Source: SICV01 sp038045265 (lineage in GTDB: Archaea > Nanobdellota > Nanobdellia > Pacearchaeales > GW2011-AR1). Taken from it: DNA of 56,517 nt. Under the pieces are notes generated by a model. The model ran no database searches. It was not told the origin of the DNA and saw nothing but the letters and a program-made list of their open reading frames with translations. A program made the translations under genes and the position numbers. The DNA is taken from NCBI GenBank assembly GCA_038045265.1, contig JBBSYL010000030.1, positions 1 through 56,517 of the forward strand, in the 5' to 3' direction. Positions 49,581 to 56,517 of the stretch are shown here, in pieces (the stretch's first letter is position 1; every line of letters starts with the position of its first letter).

Positions 49581-50138
49581 ATGGAGATAAAAGGAATCGG
49601 GGAGAAGAAAACGGGAGAAGAAAAAACAAAGAGCAATGCACAAATTCTGGGACTTCTTTTACTTACTCTCTTGGTTGTAAGCACTGTGGGCTTTGCATTC
49701 GTTTCCAGGCCCGCGGGAAGTGATGTTGGCAATTCTGAAGCAAATACGCAACAGCAAGGGCAAGAAGCAAATGGGTATTATAGTATAGACCTTGGAGGGA
49801 AAAAGGCATATTTTAGTTATGATTCTGATACAATTAAAGAGATTCCCGTGGAGATAAATATGAGTGCAAATGAATATGTTGGGCAGGTAATATATTACAA
49901 TAAGGGCGAAGCATTGAGGCAGGAGATTGCGATAAACATAGGGCAATTTGCTGGAAGAGTGCAGGAAGCGTGTTATGGGCAGTGTGAAGAGGACTTACCT
50001 GAGAAAAATTGCAACGATTTATTAATAGTATGGAACAAAACTGGTGAAAACAATGTGAAACAGGAGAATAAATGTGTATTTATCAACGGAGATTTAAGAG
50101 CTGTGGATGCCTTCTTATACAAGATTTTTGAATTATGA
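49581..50138 (+). CDS. Membrane-anchored extracytoplasmic protein, paralogue A
   Basis: About 185 residues with one helix (about 22-42, LGLLLLTLLVVSTVGFAFVS) and an exterior domain with Cys pairs (CYGQCEEDLPEKNC). The end, NDLLIVWN then VFINGDLRAVDAFLYKI, parallels NDLLIQLK and VNDCEILPAVEKFVIRS of the next gene, so the two are tandem paralogues. ATG 49581 is preferred, with a TTTTTAAATC box about 24 nt upstream. Function unknown. Confidence 0.65.
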   Translation: MEIKGIGEKKTGEEKTKSNAQILGLLLLTLLVVSTVGFAFVSRPAGSDVGNSEANTQQQGQEANGYYSIDLGGKKAYFSYDSDTIKEIPVEINMSANEYVGQVIYYNKGEALRQEIAINIGQFAGRVQEACYGQCEEDLPEKNCNDLLIVWNKTGENNVKQENKCVFINGDLRAVDAFLYKIFEL

Positions 50139-50184
50139 ACTGGAATTGCAGAAAGCTTTTAAACCCTCTTAAACAATTTAATTC

Positions 50185-50847
50185 ATGGTTGGTAAAGGAA
50201 AGAAAAATAACAAGGTTAAGGAGAAACTAGAGGAGAGAAAAGAAGTTCCGTGGTATATATGGGGAATTATAGGGCTTATAATTCTTGGGGCAGTTATAGG
50301 TTATTTTTTCAAAGGTATTGGAACTTACACTTATGAGGGATTGGCGTTCACAAAAGAGAGATATGGGGATGTTGTTGTAAGCCATTACAGTTACTTATTT
50401 AAAGATAAAATAAGCCAAGAATTATTGAGATATAATCTTTATCTTAGGATAGATCCAAGAGAGAATAATGTTCCTGTAGAGGGGGAAGTTTTATTCAGTA
50501 AATCTGACATAATCTTGAGTGTTGACACAACTTATTTGCAACAATGTTCTGACAGCATTATAGCTATTTCAATGCTTCAAGATTTCATAAAGAATAATGG
50601 GTTCAATTTAAAAACTGGTGTTGGACAATTAGAACAGAATGATAATAGAACAGACATACCTTTTGTAAACTGCGAAACACATCCTAATGATTTGCTCATA
50701 CAGTTAAAGGAAGGAAGCGAAACAAAGATAGTCCAAACAGACGGTAATGGGCTTTGCTATGAAATTAATGTAAATGATTGTGAAATTCTGCCCGCAGTTG
50801 AAAAGTTTGTAATAAGATCAATTATAGATGCGAAGAAGACTAATTAG
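50185..50847 (+). CDS. Membrane-anchored extracytoplasmic protein, paralogue B
   Basis: A 220-residue protein with a basic N-terminus, one helix at 23-45 (WYIWGIIGLIILGAVIGYFF) and an exterior domain with four cysteines. It aligns in its last 60 residues with paralogue A. No function recognised. Confidence 0.65.
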   Translation: MVGKGKKNNKVKEKLEERKEVPWYIWGIIGLIILGAVIGYFFKGIGTYTYEGLAFTKERYGDVVVSHYSYLFKDKISQELLRYNLYLRIDPRENNVPVEGEVLFSKSDIILSVDTTYLQQCSDSIIAISMLQDFIKNNGFNLKTGVGQLEQNDNRTDIPFVNCETHPNDLLIQLKEGSETKIVQTDGNGLCYEINVNDCEILPAVEKFVIRSIIDAKKTN

Positions 50848-50862
50848 TTTTTTTATTTTAAT

Positions 50863-51507
50863 TCATTTGCTTTTTATCTTGTAAATTATTATATATCCTA
50901 GTATTATAATTGCACATACAAGGAGAGTTATTATTGTAATGATGTTTAAATTTTGTGCTATAATTTCACAATTGTCTCTAAATAAAATTCCTAAATAAAT
51001 GAGAATTACAGACCATATTCCTGCACCTAATACTGTGTAAAGAGAAAATCTGCCTAAATGCATACGGGAAAATCCAGCAGGAAGAGAGATGAGCTGTCTT
51101 ATGGCTGGAATTAATCTTCCTATAAACGTGGTTATTTCTCCGTGCCTTTCAAAATAATTCTCTGATTTTTTTATTGTTTTATTATTAAGAAAGAGGAATT
51201 TTCCGTATTTCAAAACAAGAGCATTAACTGCTCCTCTTCCAAGATGAAACGCTAGAATGTAATTAATAAACGCGCCCACCAAACTTCCAAGAATAGCCAT
51301 TACTAAAACAAGAATAAAAGACATTTCTCCCTGTGAGATTAAAACTCCTGCAGGAATAAGAACAACTTCACTTGGAAATGGTATGAATGAACTTTCAACA
51401 ACCATTAGAAAAAAAATTCCGAAATACCCCAATTCCCCAATTGCTGAAACTAAAAAAATAACAATTGTACTGAAAAAGCTTTCTGATGCGAAGCAACTCT
51501 CTATCAT
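50863..51507 (-). CDS. DedA-family membrane protein
   Basis: A 214-residue protein with about five helices and DedA (SNARE-associated/VTT) features: FFLMVVESSFIPFPSEVVLI near 32-51 and HGEITTFIGRLIPAIRQLIS near 118-137 with the conserved G-R-x-x-P-x-x-R. Members act in lipid transport or scrambling, including polyprenyl-phosphate recycling, which would support glycan synthesis here. Confidence 0.88.
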   Translation of the reverse strand: MIESCFASESFFSTIVIFLVSAIGELGYFGIFFLMVVESSFIPFPSEVVLIPAGVLISQGEMSFILVLVMAILGSLVGAFINYILAFHLGRGAVNALVLKYGKFLFLNNKTIKKSENYFERHGEITTFIGRLIPAIRQLISLPAGFSRMHLGRFSLYTVLGAGIWSVILIYLGILFRDNCEIIAQNLNIITIITLLVCAIIILGYIIIYKIKSK

Positions 51508-51543
51508 AAAAATTTATATTTAATATGTTTATAAGTTTTTACT

Positions 51544-52074
51544 TTATTTCTGCCAAATTTCCTTGTGAATTTCCTTAAAATCGGAGTAAATAGGTATTGA
51601 ATCTATGTTGAATAGCCTTGCTCCCAAGAACCAGAGGATTACCACCATTACTGTACTTCCGAAATACCATGTTAATACATGTGTAATGTCAAAGTAATTA
51701 TAACCTATAACAAATAACTTTGCGAAGACAAGTATTCTAATAAGGTTGATAATATAAAAGGTTAGAACTAAAAACAATATGTTACCAATTCTTTTTCTCA
51801 AAGACATCTGTGTTGTTAGATTAAGAATAAATAGAAGATAATAAGCCGCCCCTGCGACACATGCAGGAATTATAGTTGCGTAATATCCTTTAAAAAAGAT
51901 TACGTTCTCTCCCAAAACAACAGCATCGGGATAGAGTTGTTGTATGAAGAAAAAGGAAGCTTTAATCGTTGCAGGATTAGCTAACTTATAGATAAGCCAA
52001 AGATTTCCTAAAGCAAGAGCAAATAAAATAATATACCTTGAAATTAATCCAGAGGCTTGCTTTATATTCATCAA
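51544..52074 (-). CDS. Archaeosortase/exosortase-like membrane transpeptidase
   Basis: A 176-residue protein with five or six helices. The three hallmark residues of exosortases and archaeosortases are in place: C72 in IIPACVAGAAYY, R113 in IINLIRILVF and H132 in DITHVLTWYFG. Such enzymes cut a C-terminal sorting helix and attach the protein to a lipid. The gene directly upstream encodes a large surface protein with a C-terminal helix and basic tail, a likely substrate. It is shorter than many family members. Confidence 0.75.
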   Translation of the reverse strand: MMNIKQASGLISRYIILFALALGNLWLIYKLANPATIKASFFFIQQLYPDAVVLGENVIFFKGYYATIIPACVAGAAYYLLFILNLTTQMSLRKRIGNILFLVLTFYIINLIRILVFAKLFVIGYNYFDITHVLTWYFGSTVMVVILWFLGARLFNIDSIPIYSDFKEIHKEIWQK

Positions 52075-52100
52075 TAAATAAGAAGAAAAGAGTTTAAAAA

Positions 52101-54074
52101 TTAAGCTCTTGAGACTCTTACAGCAACAACTATAATTAAGATTATAAGAATTACGTTAATTATTCCTATTACCCATATCAAAGTATTATCTCCGAATATA
52201 TTTGTCTTTTTTGCGTCTCCAAAGTCTACCGCAATTTCTCTTGTTCTAACGCTGTCTTCGGTTCTTGCTTCAAAAGTGAATAACTTTTCTCCTGAAACAT
52301 CTGCTTTAGGTGTAAGCTTAAGTGTAACTTCTTTTGACTGCCCTGCAGTGAGTATAAATGAAGTCTCTGATATTGAGTCAAGTTCTGCCCAAGAGCTGAA
52401 TCCTCTTGCTCCTACTGTAAATACTTTCTGTTCTGAAGCTGTGTTTGAAACTGTTACTGAAACTGTCATCTGCTCTCCAGGAATAGCATCTGAATCAAGA
52501 TTAGCGGAAATACTTATTCCGGTTCCGCTTGAAGTTCCTGAATTTGAATCAGATTCTGAACAACCGAATATTCTGAATGGTATTCTTTCAGAGTCATCTG
52601 AAACTTCTCTGTAAACTCCATTCTTATAATCATACTCCGCTACTAATTCTAGAACATATGTCTTGTCTGCTGTATTTGAAGGAATATCGAATGCAAATTC
52701 TAAACTCGTATCGTCTCCAATGTCCAGATCGTTTCTTATTTCTTGTGTTAAATCCACTCCAAGATCCCTATTTATCAATTTGACTTTTACTTGGTCTTGG
52801 TCTTCGTCTCCAACATTAACTACATCTAAGGATAATGAAACTCTGTCAGAACATGTTGCCTCTGTAGGTGATAATATTATATCGTCGAATCTTATGAACT
52901 TGCCCTCATCATTTTCTCGGTCAACAGTTATTGATTGATAGAATGTATTGCTCAAATCTGAAGACCTATCTGCACATAATTTCTCTTCCCCTGCGTCTCT
53001 GCTGTATGCTTTTACTGCAAGTTTGTAACTTCCATCGTCTAAATCGCCTGGAACTCTGAATTCAAATGAGGCAGTTTCTTCATCATCTTCCCCTATATTT
53101 CCAAGATCTACTTTTTCATCATCGCTTCCAAGGAAATCAATCTTGCTTGTAACATCATTTCCTGCAGAATCGAACAAGGCGAATTCTACAAAAACATCTC
53201 TTACTGTGTCTGAACCTGTGTTTTCAACATCTACATCGACTTTAATTGTCTCAAGAAGTAACCATTCCTCTTCATCTCCGTCTTCATTGCTTATGTCTAC
53301 TCCATTTATTGTAAGATTTGATCCAATTGAACCTGCCTTACAGAATGATTTTGTAAGAGTATATGTTTCAGAGTCCTGAACATTATTTGCTGAATCTACT
53401 GCATTAACTGTGATTGAATGTGATCCGAAGTTTAAGACAGTAAGGTCAGATGTTGGGACAACAGTTATAGTTTTAGAAGATGTTGATTTTAATAGAGATA
53501 ACGAACTAATTTGGTTTAAGCCATCAAGGAATTTGACGGTGAATGCACCAGAACTTGATAGTGCTAGTGTAAGGTTTTTGTTTCCTGTGTTGCCTAGAAC
53601 ATATGTTCCGTTCTTTGTGAATGAAATCTCGTCGCCCTTTGAACCTGTAAATGCTGGTGCGTTATTTATCGTTATTGAACCGAAACTTAAAGTTTTAGCA
53701 CTTCCTGCTCCAGGTGTGATTGTTATTGTTCCTGCAAGTGTTCCATCCTGTTTTGATGCAAAAGTAAATGTTGCTTTAACTGAAACTGTCTGAACCGTTG
53801 TTGAACCATCCGCAACTGAAATAGGACTTGATGGAGTGAAAACAATTGTAGAGAGGTCAGCACTACCTGTATCTGTGCTTGTCAATGTAAGTGTATCTGC
53901 TCCTGCAGAATTATTAATCTTGAAAGTTACATCAAATGAACCGGCATCATGGTTTATTGTTGAGGGGAATGAAACATCAAAAGGATTTGAAAGAGTAGCG
54001 GCACCCACAACTGAAACTAGAAGTACAGCACTAAGTAATGCAAAAAGCCCTAAAAATATCTTTTTTGATTCCAT
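52101..54074 (-). CDS. Large surface protein with CARDB-like domains and C-terminal sorting helix
   Basis: A 657-residue secreted protein. Signal peptide at 1-26 (IFLGLFALLSAVLLVSVVGA). The exterior contains beta-rich domains, among them VDVENTGSDTVRDVFVEFAL and SLDVVNVGDEDQDQVKVKL, which look like CARDB domains for adhesion. The C-terminus has FGDN, a helix at about 628-652 and a VRVSRA tail, the tripartite form of sorting signals. The promoter is TTTATAAAG about 25 nt upstream. Probably processed by the neighbouring archaeosortase. Confidence 0.8.
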   Translation of the reverse strand: MESKKIFLGLFALLSAVLLVSVVGAATLSNPFDVSFPSTINHDAGSFDVTFKINNSAGADTLTLTSTDTGSADLSTIVFTPSSPISVADGSTTVQTVSVKATFTFASKQDGTLAGTITITPGAGSAKTLSFGSITINNAPAFTGSKGDEISFTKNGTYVLGNTGNKNLTLALSSSGAFTVKFLDGLNQISSLSLLKSTSSKTITVVPTSDLTVLNFGSHSITVNAVDSANNVQDSETYTLTKSFCKAGSIGSNLTINGVDISNEDGDEEEWLLLETIKVDVDVENTGSDTVRDVFVEFALFDSAGNDVTSKIDFLGSDDEKVDLGNIGEDDEETASFEFRVPGDLDDGSYKLAVKAYSRDAGEEKLCADRSSDLSNTFYQSITVDRENDEGKFIRFDDIILSPTEATCSDRVSLSLDVVNVGDEDQDQVKVKLINRDLGVDLTQEIRNDLDIGDDTSLEFAFDIPSNTADKTYVLELVAEYDYKNGVYREVSDDSERIPFRIFGCSESDSNSGTSSGTGISISANLDSDAIPGEQMTVSVTVSNTASEQKVFTVGARGFSSWAELDSISETSFILTAGQSKEVTLKLTPKADVSGEKLFTFEARTEDSVRTREIAVDFGDAKKTNIFGDNTLIWVIGIINVILIILIIVVAVRVSRA

Positions 54075-54188
54075 TTTGTTGTAATTCTGAAATTATAACA
54101 CCTTTATAAATTTTTCTATAGTGCAGTTTTTTACAGACGACAAGGAAGGTTTAAATAATTTAGGTTTCTTAAGAAAACAAGGCATCTC

Positions 54189-54569
54189 ATGGTTATTAAA
54201 GCAAGAGAAAATTTGGTTGGTGCATGGGCTTTTCTAATAGGAATTGTCCTTGCGGTTTTGTTTGGATTCCTAGCTGGTGCGTTTGAAACTATAAGGAATA
54301 GTCCATTTCTTCTAGGGATTATGGCTATTTTGGGTGTAGTTGTAGGATTTTTCGTCGCTGAAAAGGATATAAAGACTTTTTTGATTGCGTCAGTATCGCT
54401 TGTATTGGTGAGCTTCACAGGCATATCTGGTCTTGTTTTAGGGTCTGCAATAGGGGGAATAAATATAGGGAGAATTATCTCTGCTATTCTACAAAGCTTG
54501 CTTGCATTATTCGTTCCTGCAACAATTATTGTAGCCTTGAAAAGTGTGTTTAGTATAGCTAGCAATTAA
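54189..54569 (+). CDS. Small four-helix membrane protein
   Basis: A 126-residue protein with four hydrophobic helices (about 10-30, 40-58, 64-84 and 100-120) and a short KARENLVGAW N-terminus. Upstream GTTTAAATAA (about 54151-54160) lies roughly 33 nt before the ATG. It is divergent from the surface-protein gene. Function unknown. Confidence 0.7.
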   Translation: MVIKARENLVGAWAFLIGIVLAVLFGFLAGAFETIRNSPFLLGIMAILGVVVGFFVAEKDIKTFLIASVSLVLVSFTGISGLVLGSAIGGINIGRIISAILQSLLALFVPATIIVALKSVFSIASN

Positions 54570-54605
54570 TGTACTATATAATAGGAGAAAATAATTTCGA
54601 ACAAC

Positions 54606-54980
54606 ATGAAGCTAAAATTAATTAGTGGAATGGTATATGACATATGCGATAGCGTTGCTTCTCCTCCGTTTCATTCTGTGGAATTAACTAAAAATAAGCT
54701 ACCTGTAAAAGGCAAATGGATTATTGATTTGAAGAATAATAAGTGCAAAAACGAGAAAGGAAGAAAAATTAAATTAACATTTAATGAAAAACATCATAAA
54801 TGGTTCTTAAAACAAATTAAAAATGCAAATATACCCTTAGAAGCTATAGATTCTGCTGAATTAATAATTGAATTTAATTTAAAAAATAGAGGGAATGCAA
54901 ATAAAGTATCCTGCAAAATAGAATGTGCTGGAAGGGTATATTATCACGAGAAATTCTTTAGTATTTTTATGGTATTGTAA
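54606..54980 (+). CDS. Hypothetical protein
   Basis: A 124-residue soluble protein rich in Lys and Asn, with alternating beta-like segments. It follows the small membrane protein by 36 nt and is convergent with sepF, 7 nt apart. No family recognised. Confidence 0.55.
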   Translation: MKLKLISGMVYDICDSVASPPFHSVELTKNKLPVKGKWIIDLKNNKCKNEKGRKIKLTFNEKHHKWFLKQIKNANIPLEAIDSAELIIEFNLKNRGNANKVSCKIECAGRVYYHEKFFSIFMVL

Positions 54981-54987
54981 TGTAAAT

Positions 54988-55368
54988 TCAACCGCTAATA
55001 AAATCCGGCCTAATTTCCTTCTTCTCTGAAGACGTCTTGTGAATCTCTGCGAATTTTGGAGTTACAATTATCATGTGCTCTCCGAACCCTGCAATACTTC
55101 CCTCAATTGCATCTGCTGTCTTCTTTATCTTTGAGATTGCCCTCTTCAACTCTATTACATCTTTTGTTTTTAGAACTTTAATATCTATAACTGCTATTGT
55201 ATAACCCTCTCTCAAGGCGTTAAGAATATCATTAATATCTTCATACTTTCTTAAAACAAAAGGTTTGACTACTATTTTGCTGTCTTTATTTTCAGCAGAA
55301 TTAAGGTCTATCTCAACATATTCTTCGCTGTTTTCTTTCCCGAATATCCTCTTTAAATTAAACGCCAT
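54988..55368 (-). CDS. sepF: Archaeal SepF-like cell-division protein
   Basis: A 126-residue protein. The N-terminal MAFNLKRIFGK is a short amphipathic membrane-binding helix. Residues 33-115 are the SepF core: VVKPFVLRKYEDINDILNAL, GYTIAVIDIKVL and AIEGSIAGFGEHMIIVTPK. Archaeal SepF dimers anchor FtsZ to the membrane. The gene has its own promoter near 55390-55400. Confidence 0.88.
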   Translation of the reverse strand: MAFNLKRIFGKENSEEYVEIDLNSAENKDSKIVVKPFVLRKYEDINDILNALREGYTIAVIDIKVLKTKDVIELKRAISKIKKTADAIEGSIAGFGEHMIIVTPKFAEIHKTSSEKKEIRPDFISG

Positions 55369-55434
55369 ATTTTCTAATGACGAGGTCAGTATATAAATAT
55401 TCCTATGATTTGAACATATATTTCAAAACATATG

Positions 55435-55773
55435 TCAATTATTTTTCTTCGAAGCAAATTTGCTTATTTCTGCCCTTAGAAGTTGAATTCTGGAATTTAA
55501 TTTTGATTCTTGTTTTTCAAATGAATCTAATTTCAATTCAGCCGTCTTTTTTTTCTCTTCAAGCTCTTTCAACAGAGAATTTTTTTCTGATTTCACCATT
55601 ATTCCAGAAAGAACTTTGTAAACATCTCCAGAAGAATCTTTTACTTCTTTAAATGCATTGACAATTTCATTTAATTCAACTTGAATAGATTGTTTTTGAT
55701 GCATAAACATCTGAAAATTTTGTTCAAGCACTTGAAGCTCTTTTATTTTTGCTGAAATCTGTTCATTATCCAT
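55435..55773 (-). CDS. pfdB: Prefoldin subunit beta
   Basis: A 112-residue protein from ATG 55773 with the prefoldin beta plan: N-terminal coiled coil ISAKIKELQVLEQNFQMFMH, central hairpin region GDVYKVLSGIMVKSEKNSLL and C-terminal coiled coil. The longer ORF to 55863 would overlap rpoP by 86 nt; the internal start lies 4 nt after the rpoP stop and is preferred. It pairs with prefoldin alpha. Confidence 0.9.
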   Translation of the reverse strand: MDNEQISAKIKELQVLEQNFQMFMHQKQSIQVELNEIVNAFKEVKDSSGDVYKVLSGIMVKSEKNSLLKELEEKKKTAELKLDSFEKQESKLNSRIQLLRAEISKFASKKNN

Positions 55774-55777
55774 CTGA

Positions 55778-55915
55778 TTAAATTGCCTTAAGTTTTGCAA
55801 TCTTTGTTCTTGGCTTATAGAATATTTTTGAACCGCAGTGAGGACAGACAAATCTTTTTTCAAGAATCTTGCTACTTATTGCCTTCTCACATTTGAAGCA
55901 TTTGTATTGTGCCAT
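55778..55915 (-). CDS. rpoP: DNA-directed RNA polymerase subunit P (Rpb12)
   Basis: A 45-residue zinc-ribbon protein from ATG 55915 to TAA. It has MAQYKCFKCEKAI, then FVCPHCGSKIFYKPR, the two Cys pairs expected for RpoP/Rpb12. It is followed immediately by prefoldin beta, a gene order common in archaea. A TATA-like TTTAAAAACC lies about 27 nt upstream. Confidence 0.88.
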   Translation of the reverse strand: MAQYKCFKCEKAISSKILEKRFVCPHCGSKIFYKPRTKIAKLKAI

Positions 55916-55942
55916 GATTATAATTGTTATAAATAGAGGTTT

Positions 55943-55999
55943 TTAAAGATTTGCTTAACAAATTCTTGACTCATTCAACTTAGAAGTTGAAGTTTTAAA
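55943..55999. repeat. Two-hairpin repeat, copy A
   Basis: It matches copy B (56257-56314) over its length, with an imperfect AAGATTTG/CAAAT-TCTT stem and a perfect TTCAACTT-AG-AAGTTGAA hairpin (55974-55991). It ends at the rpoP promoter TATA on the minus strand and may also end rpl37ae transcription. Confidence 0.6.
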
Positions 56000-56004
56000 T
56001 TTAG

Positions 56005-56232
56005 TTACTTGCTCTGTTGTAAAGAATAAGCATTGCCTGCAAATATCTTTCCTGTTCTAATGCATCTCCAAATTCCTGCTGCAATTCTTTTTGCCTTTCC
56101 TTTAGGATGAAATGGAGACTGCTGTTTCTGCCTCTGAATCAATTCGACGGCGTTATAATTCTTTCTAACTCTCGTTCCATATCCTGCGCCAAACTTTCCT
56201 GCTGCACCTATTTTCTTTCTTTTACTTGCCAT
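56005..56232 (-). CDS. rpl37ae: Ribosomal protein L37Ae with degenerate zinc finger
   Basis: A 75-residue protein with the L37Ae frame: KIGAAGKFGAGYGTRVRKN at the start and AAGIWRCIRTGKIFAGNAYS near the end. The family usually has a C-x2-C / C-x2-C zinc finger. Here the first pair is replaced by HPKG and the last pair keeps only one Cys (WRCIRTG), so zinc binding is unlikely. The protein probably still sits in the large ribosomal subunit. The ORF is intact with a proper promoter, so loss of function is not indicated. Confidence 0.85.
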   Translation of the reverse strand: MASKRKKIGAAGKFGAGYGTRVRKNYNAVELIQRQKQQSPFHPKGKAKRIAAGIWRCIRTGKIFAGNAYSLQQSK

Positions 56233-56256
56233 ATTTATTGTTAATTTTGAGGGTTC

Positions 56257-56314
56257 TTAAAGATTTGCCTTGCAAATCTTTAGCCCATTCAACTTTAGAA
56301 GTTGAAATTTTAAA
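56257..56314. repeat. Two-hairpin repeat, copy B
   Basis: A 10-bp stem AAAGATTTGC/GCAAATCTTT with a 3-nt loop (56259-56281) and an 8-bp stem TTCAACTT/AAGTTGAA with a 3-nt loop (56288-56306). It lies directly upstream of the rpl37ae TATA element (minus strand, CTTTAAGAAC). Confidence 0.65.
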
Positions 56315-56344
56315 CTTTCACAATGAGGTTTAACATAATAAAAT

Positions 56345-56417
56345 GGGGATGCCCGGATTTGAACCGGGATTTTGAAGTCCCAAACCTCAAGTACTAACCA
56401 GGTTATACTACATCCCC
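56345..56417 (-). tRNA. tRNA-Pro (anticodon TGG)
   Basis: A 73-nt cloverleaf. The acceptor stem is GGGGATG/CATCCCC, the anticodon arm TGAGG-TTTGGGA-CTTCA places TGG at 34-36, and the T arm is CCCGG-TTCAAAT-CCGGG. The 3' CCA is not encoded and no intron is seen. It reads CCN proline codons. Confidence 0.95.
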
Positions 56418-56517
56418 TGTATTATGAGAAATTTAATCGGGTTTTTAATCTTTCCTAATTTGAGATACTGTTTACTTAAAGGGATATGATTAAATAGTCA
56501 AGTCTCCTCCTTTTTTA

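Noticed and set aside
54131..54565. Antisense ORF of 144 codons over the four-helix membrane protein
   Set aside because: It is a shadow of the plus-strand gene, which has membrane-protein composition and a promoter.
1..56517. CRISPR arrays, rRNA genes and insertion sequences with transposases
   Set aside because: None was seen in reading through both strands; no regularly spaced repeats and no transposase-like ORFs are present.

Overview
The window looks like a chromosome segment of a small-genome DPANN archaeon, most likely of the Pacearchaeota/Woesearchaeota type. Evidence for archaea: an AglB/STT3 oligosaccharyltransferase, prefoldin alpha and beta, RNA polymerase subunit P, ribosomal protein L37Ae, a Pop5-like RNase P protein, archaeal SepF, an S-layer protein, an archaeosortase-like protein and class III (pilin-type) signal peptides. 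The DNA is AT-rich and compact. Many genes have a TATA box 24-28 nt upstream of the start codon, which implies leaderless transcripts. Lineage placement is inference from gene content.

Layout. 0.2-21.3 kb is a surface-glycan island: SDR epimerases, an epimerase/C-methyltransferase fusion, GT2, GT4 and CgeB-like glycosyltransferases, a flippase, FkbM and CmcI-like methyltransferases, two nucleotidyltransferase/kinase fusions, a GDP-mannose hydrolase-like Nudix protein, a CDP-alcohol phosphotransferase homologue, a solitary QueC and an AbrB/MazF module. 21.3-24.3 kb holds a PIN/RHH pair and a complete-looking diversity-generating retroelement (DGR). 24.3-27.5 kb has a deoxyribosyltransferase homologue, a GT9 and a GT39-like enzyme. 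27.5-35.7 kb is a tight seven-gene N-glycosylation operon ending upstream at aglB. 35.8-41.2 kb carries housekeeping genes (SpoIIM-like, prefoldin alpha, HemK-like, RNase J, HtrA-like, Pop5) and a VapBC-type pair. 41.3-45.0 kb is a pilin-like gene cluster split by an MNT/HEPN module. 45.3-48.3 kb is the S-layer gene with a long structured leader. 48.4-56.4 kb holds a second MNT gene, membrane proteins, a DedA protein, an archaeosortase with its likely substrate, SepF, prefoldin beta, RpoP, L37Ae and tRNA-Pro.

The main discovery is the DGR at 21980-24265. An 84-nt template repeat (TR, 23132-23215) and an 84-nt variable repeat (VR, 23569-23652) inside a 287-residue target protein differ at 19 positions; 18 of these are template adenines on the coding strand. 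The DGR reverse transcriptase is split by a perfect (AG)10 dinucleotide tract at 22521-22540, which shifts the frame between the motif A half and the YVDD half. Both halves are otherwise open. One added repeat, or two lost, would restore one ORF. This suggests that slipped-strand mispairing could switch mutagenesis of the target on and off. The DGR has no visible avd gene.

A second general pattern is three divergent gene pairs whose start codons are each exactly 51 nt apart with one TATA box in the middle, consistent with single shared bidirectional leaderless promoters.
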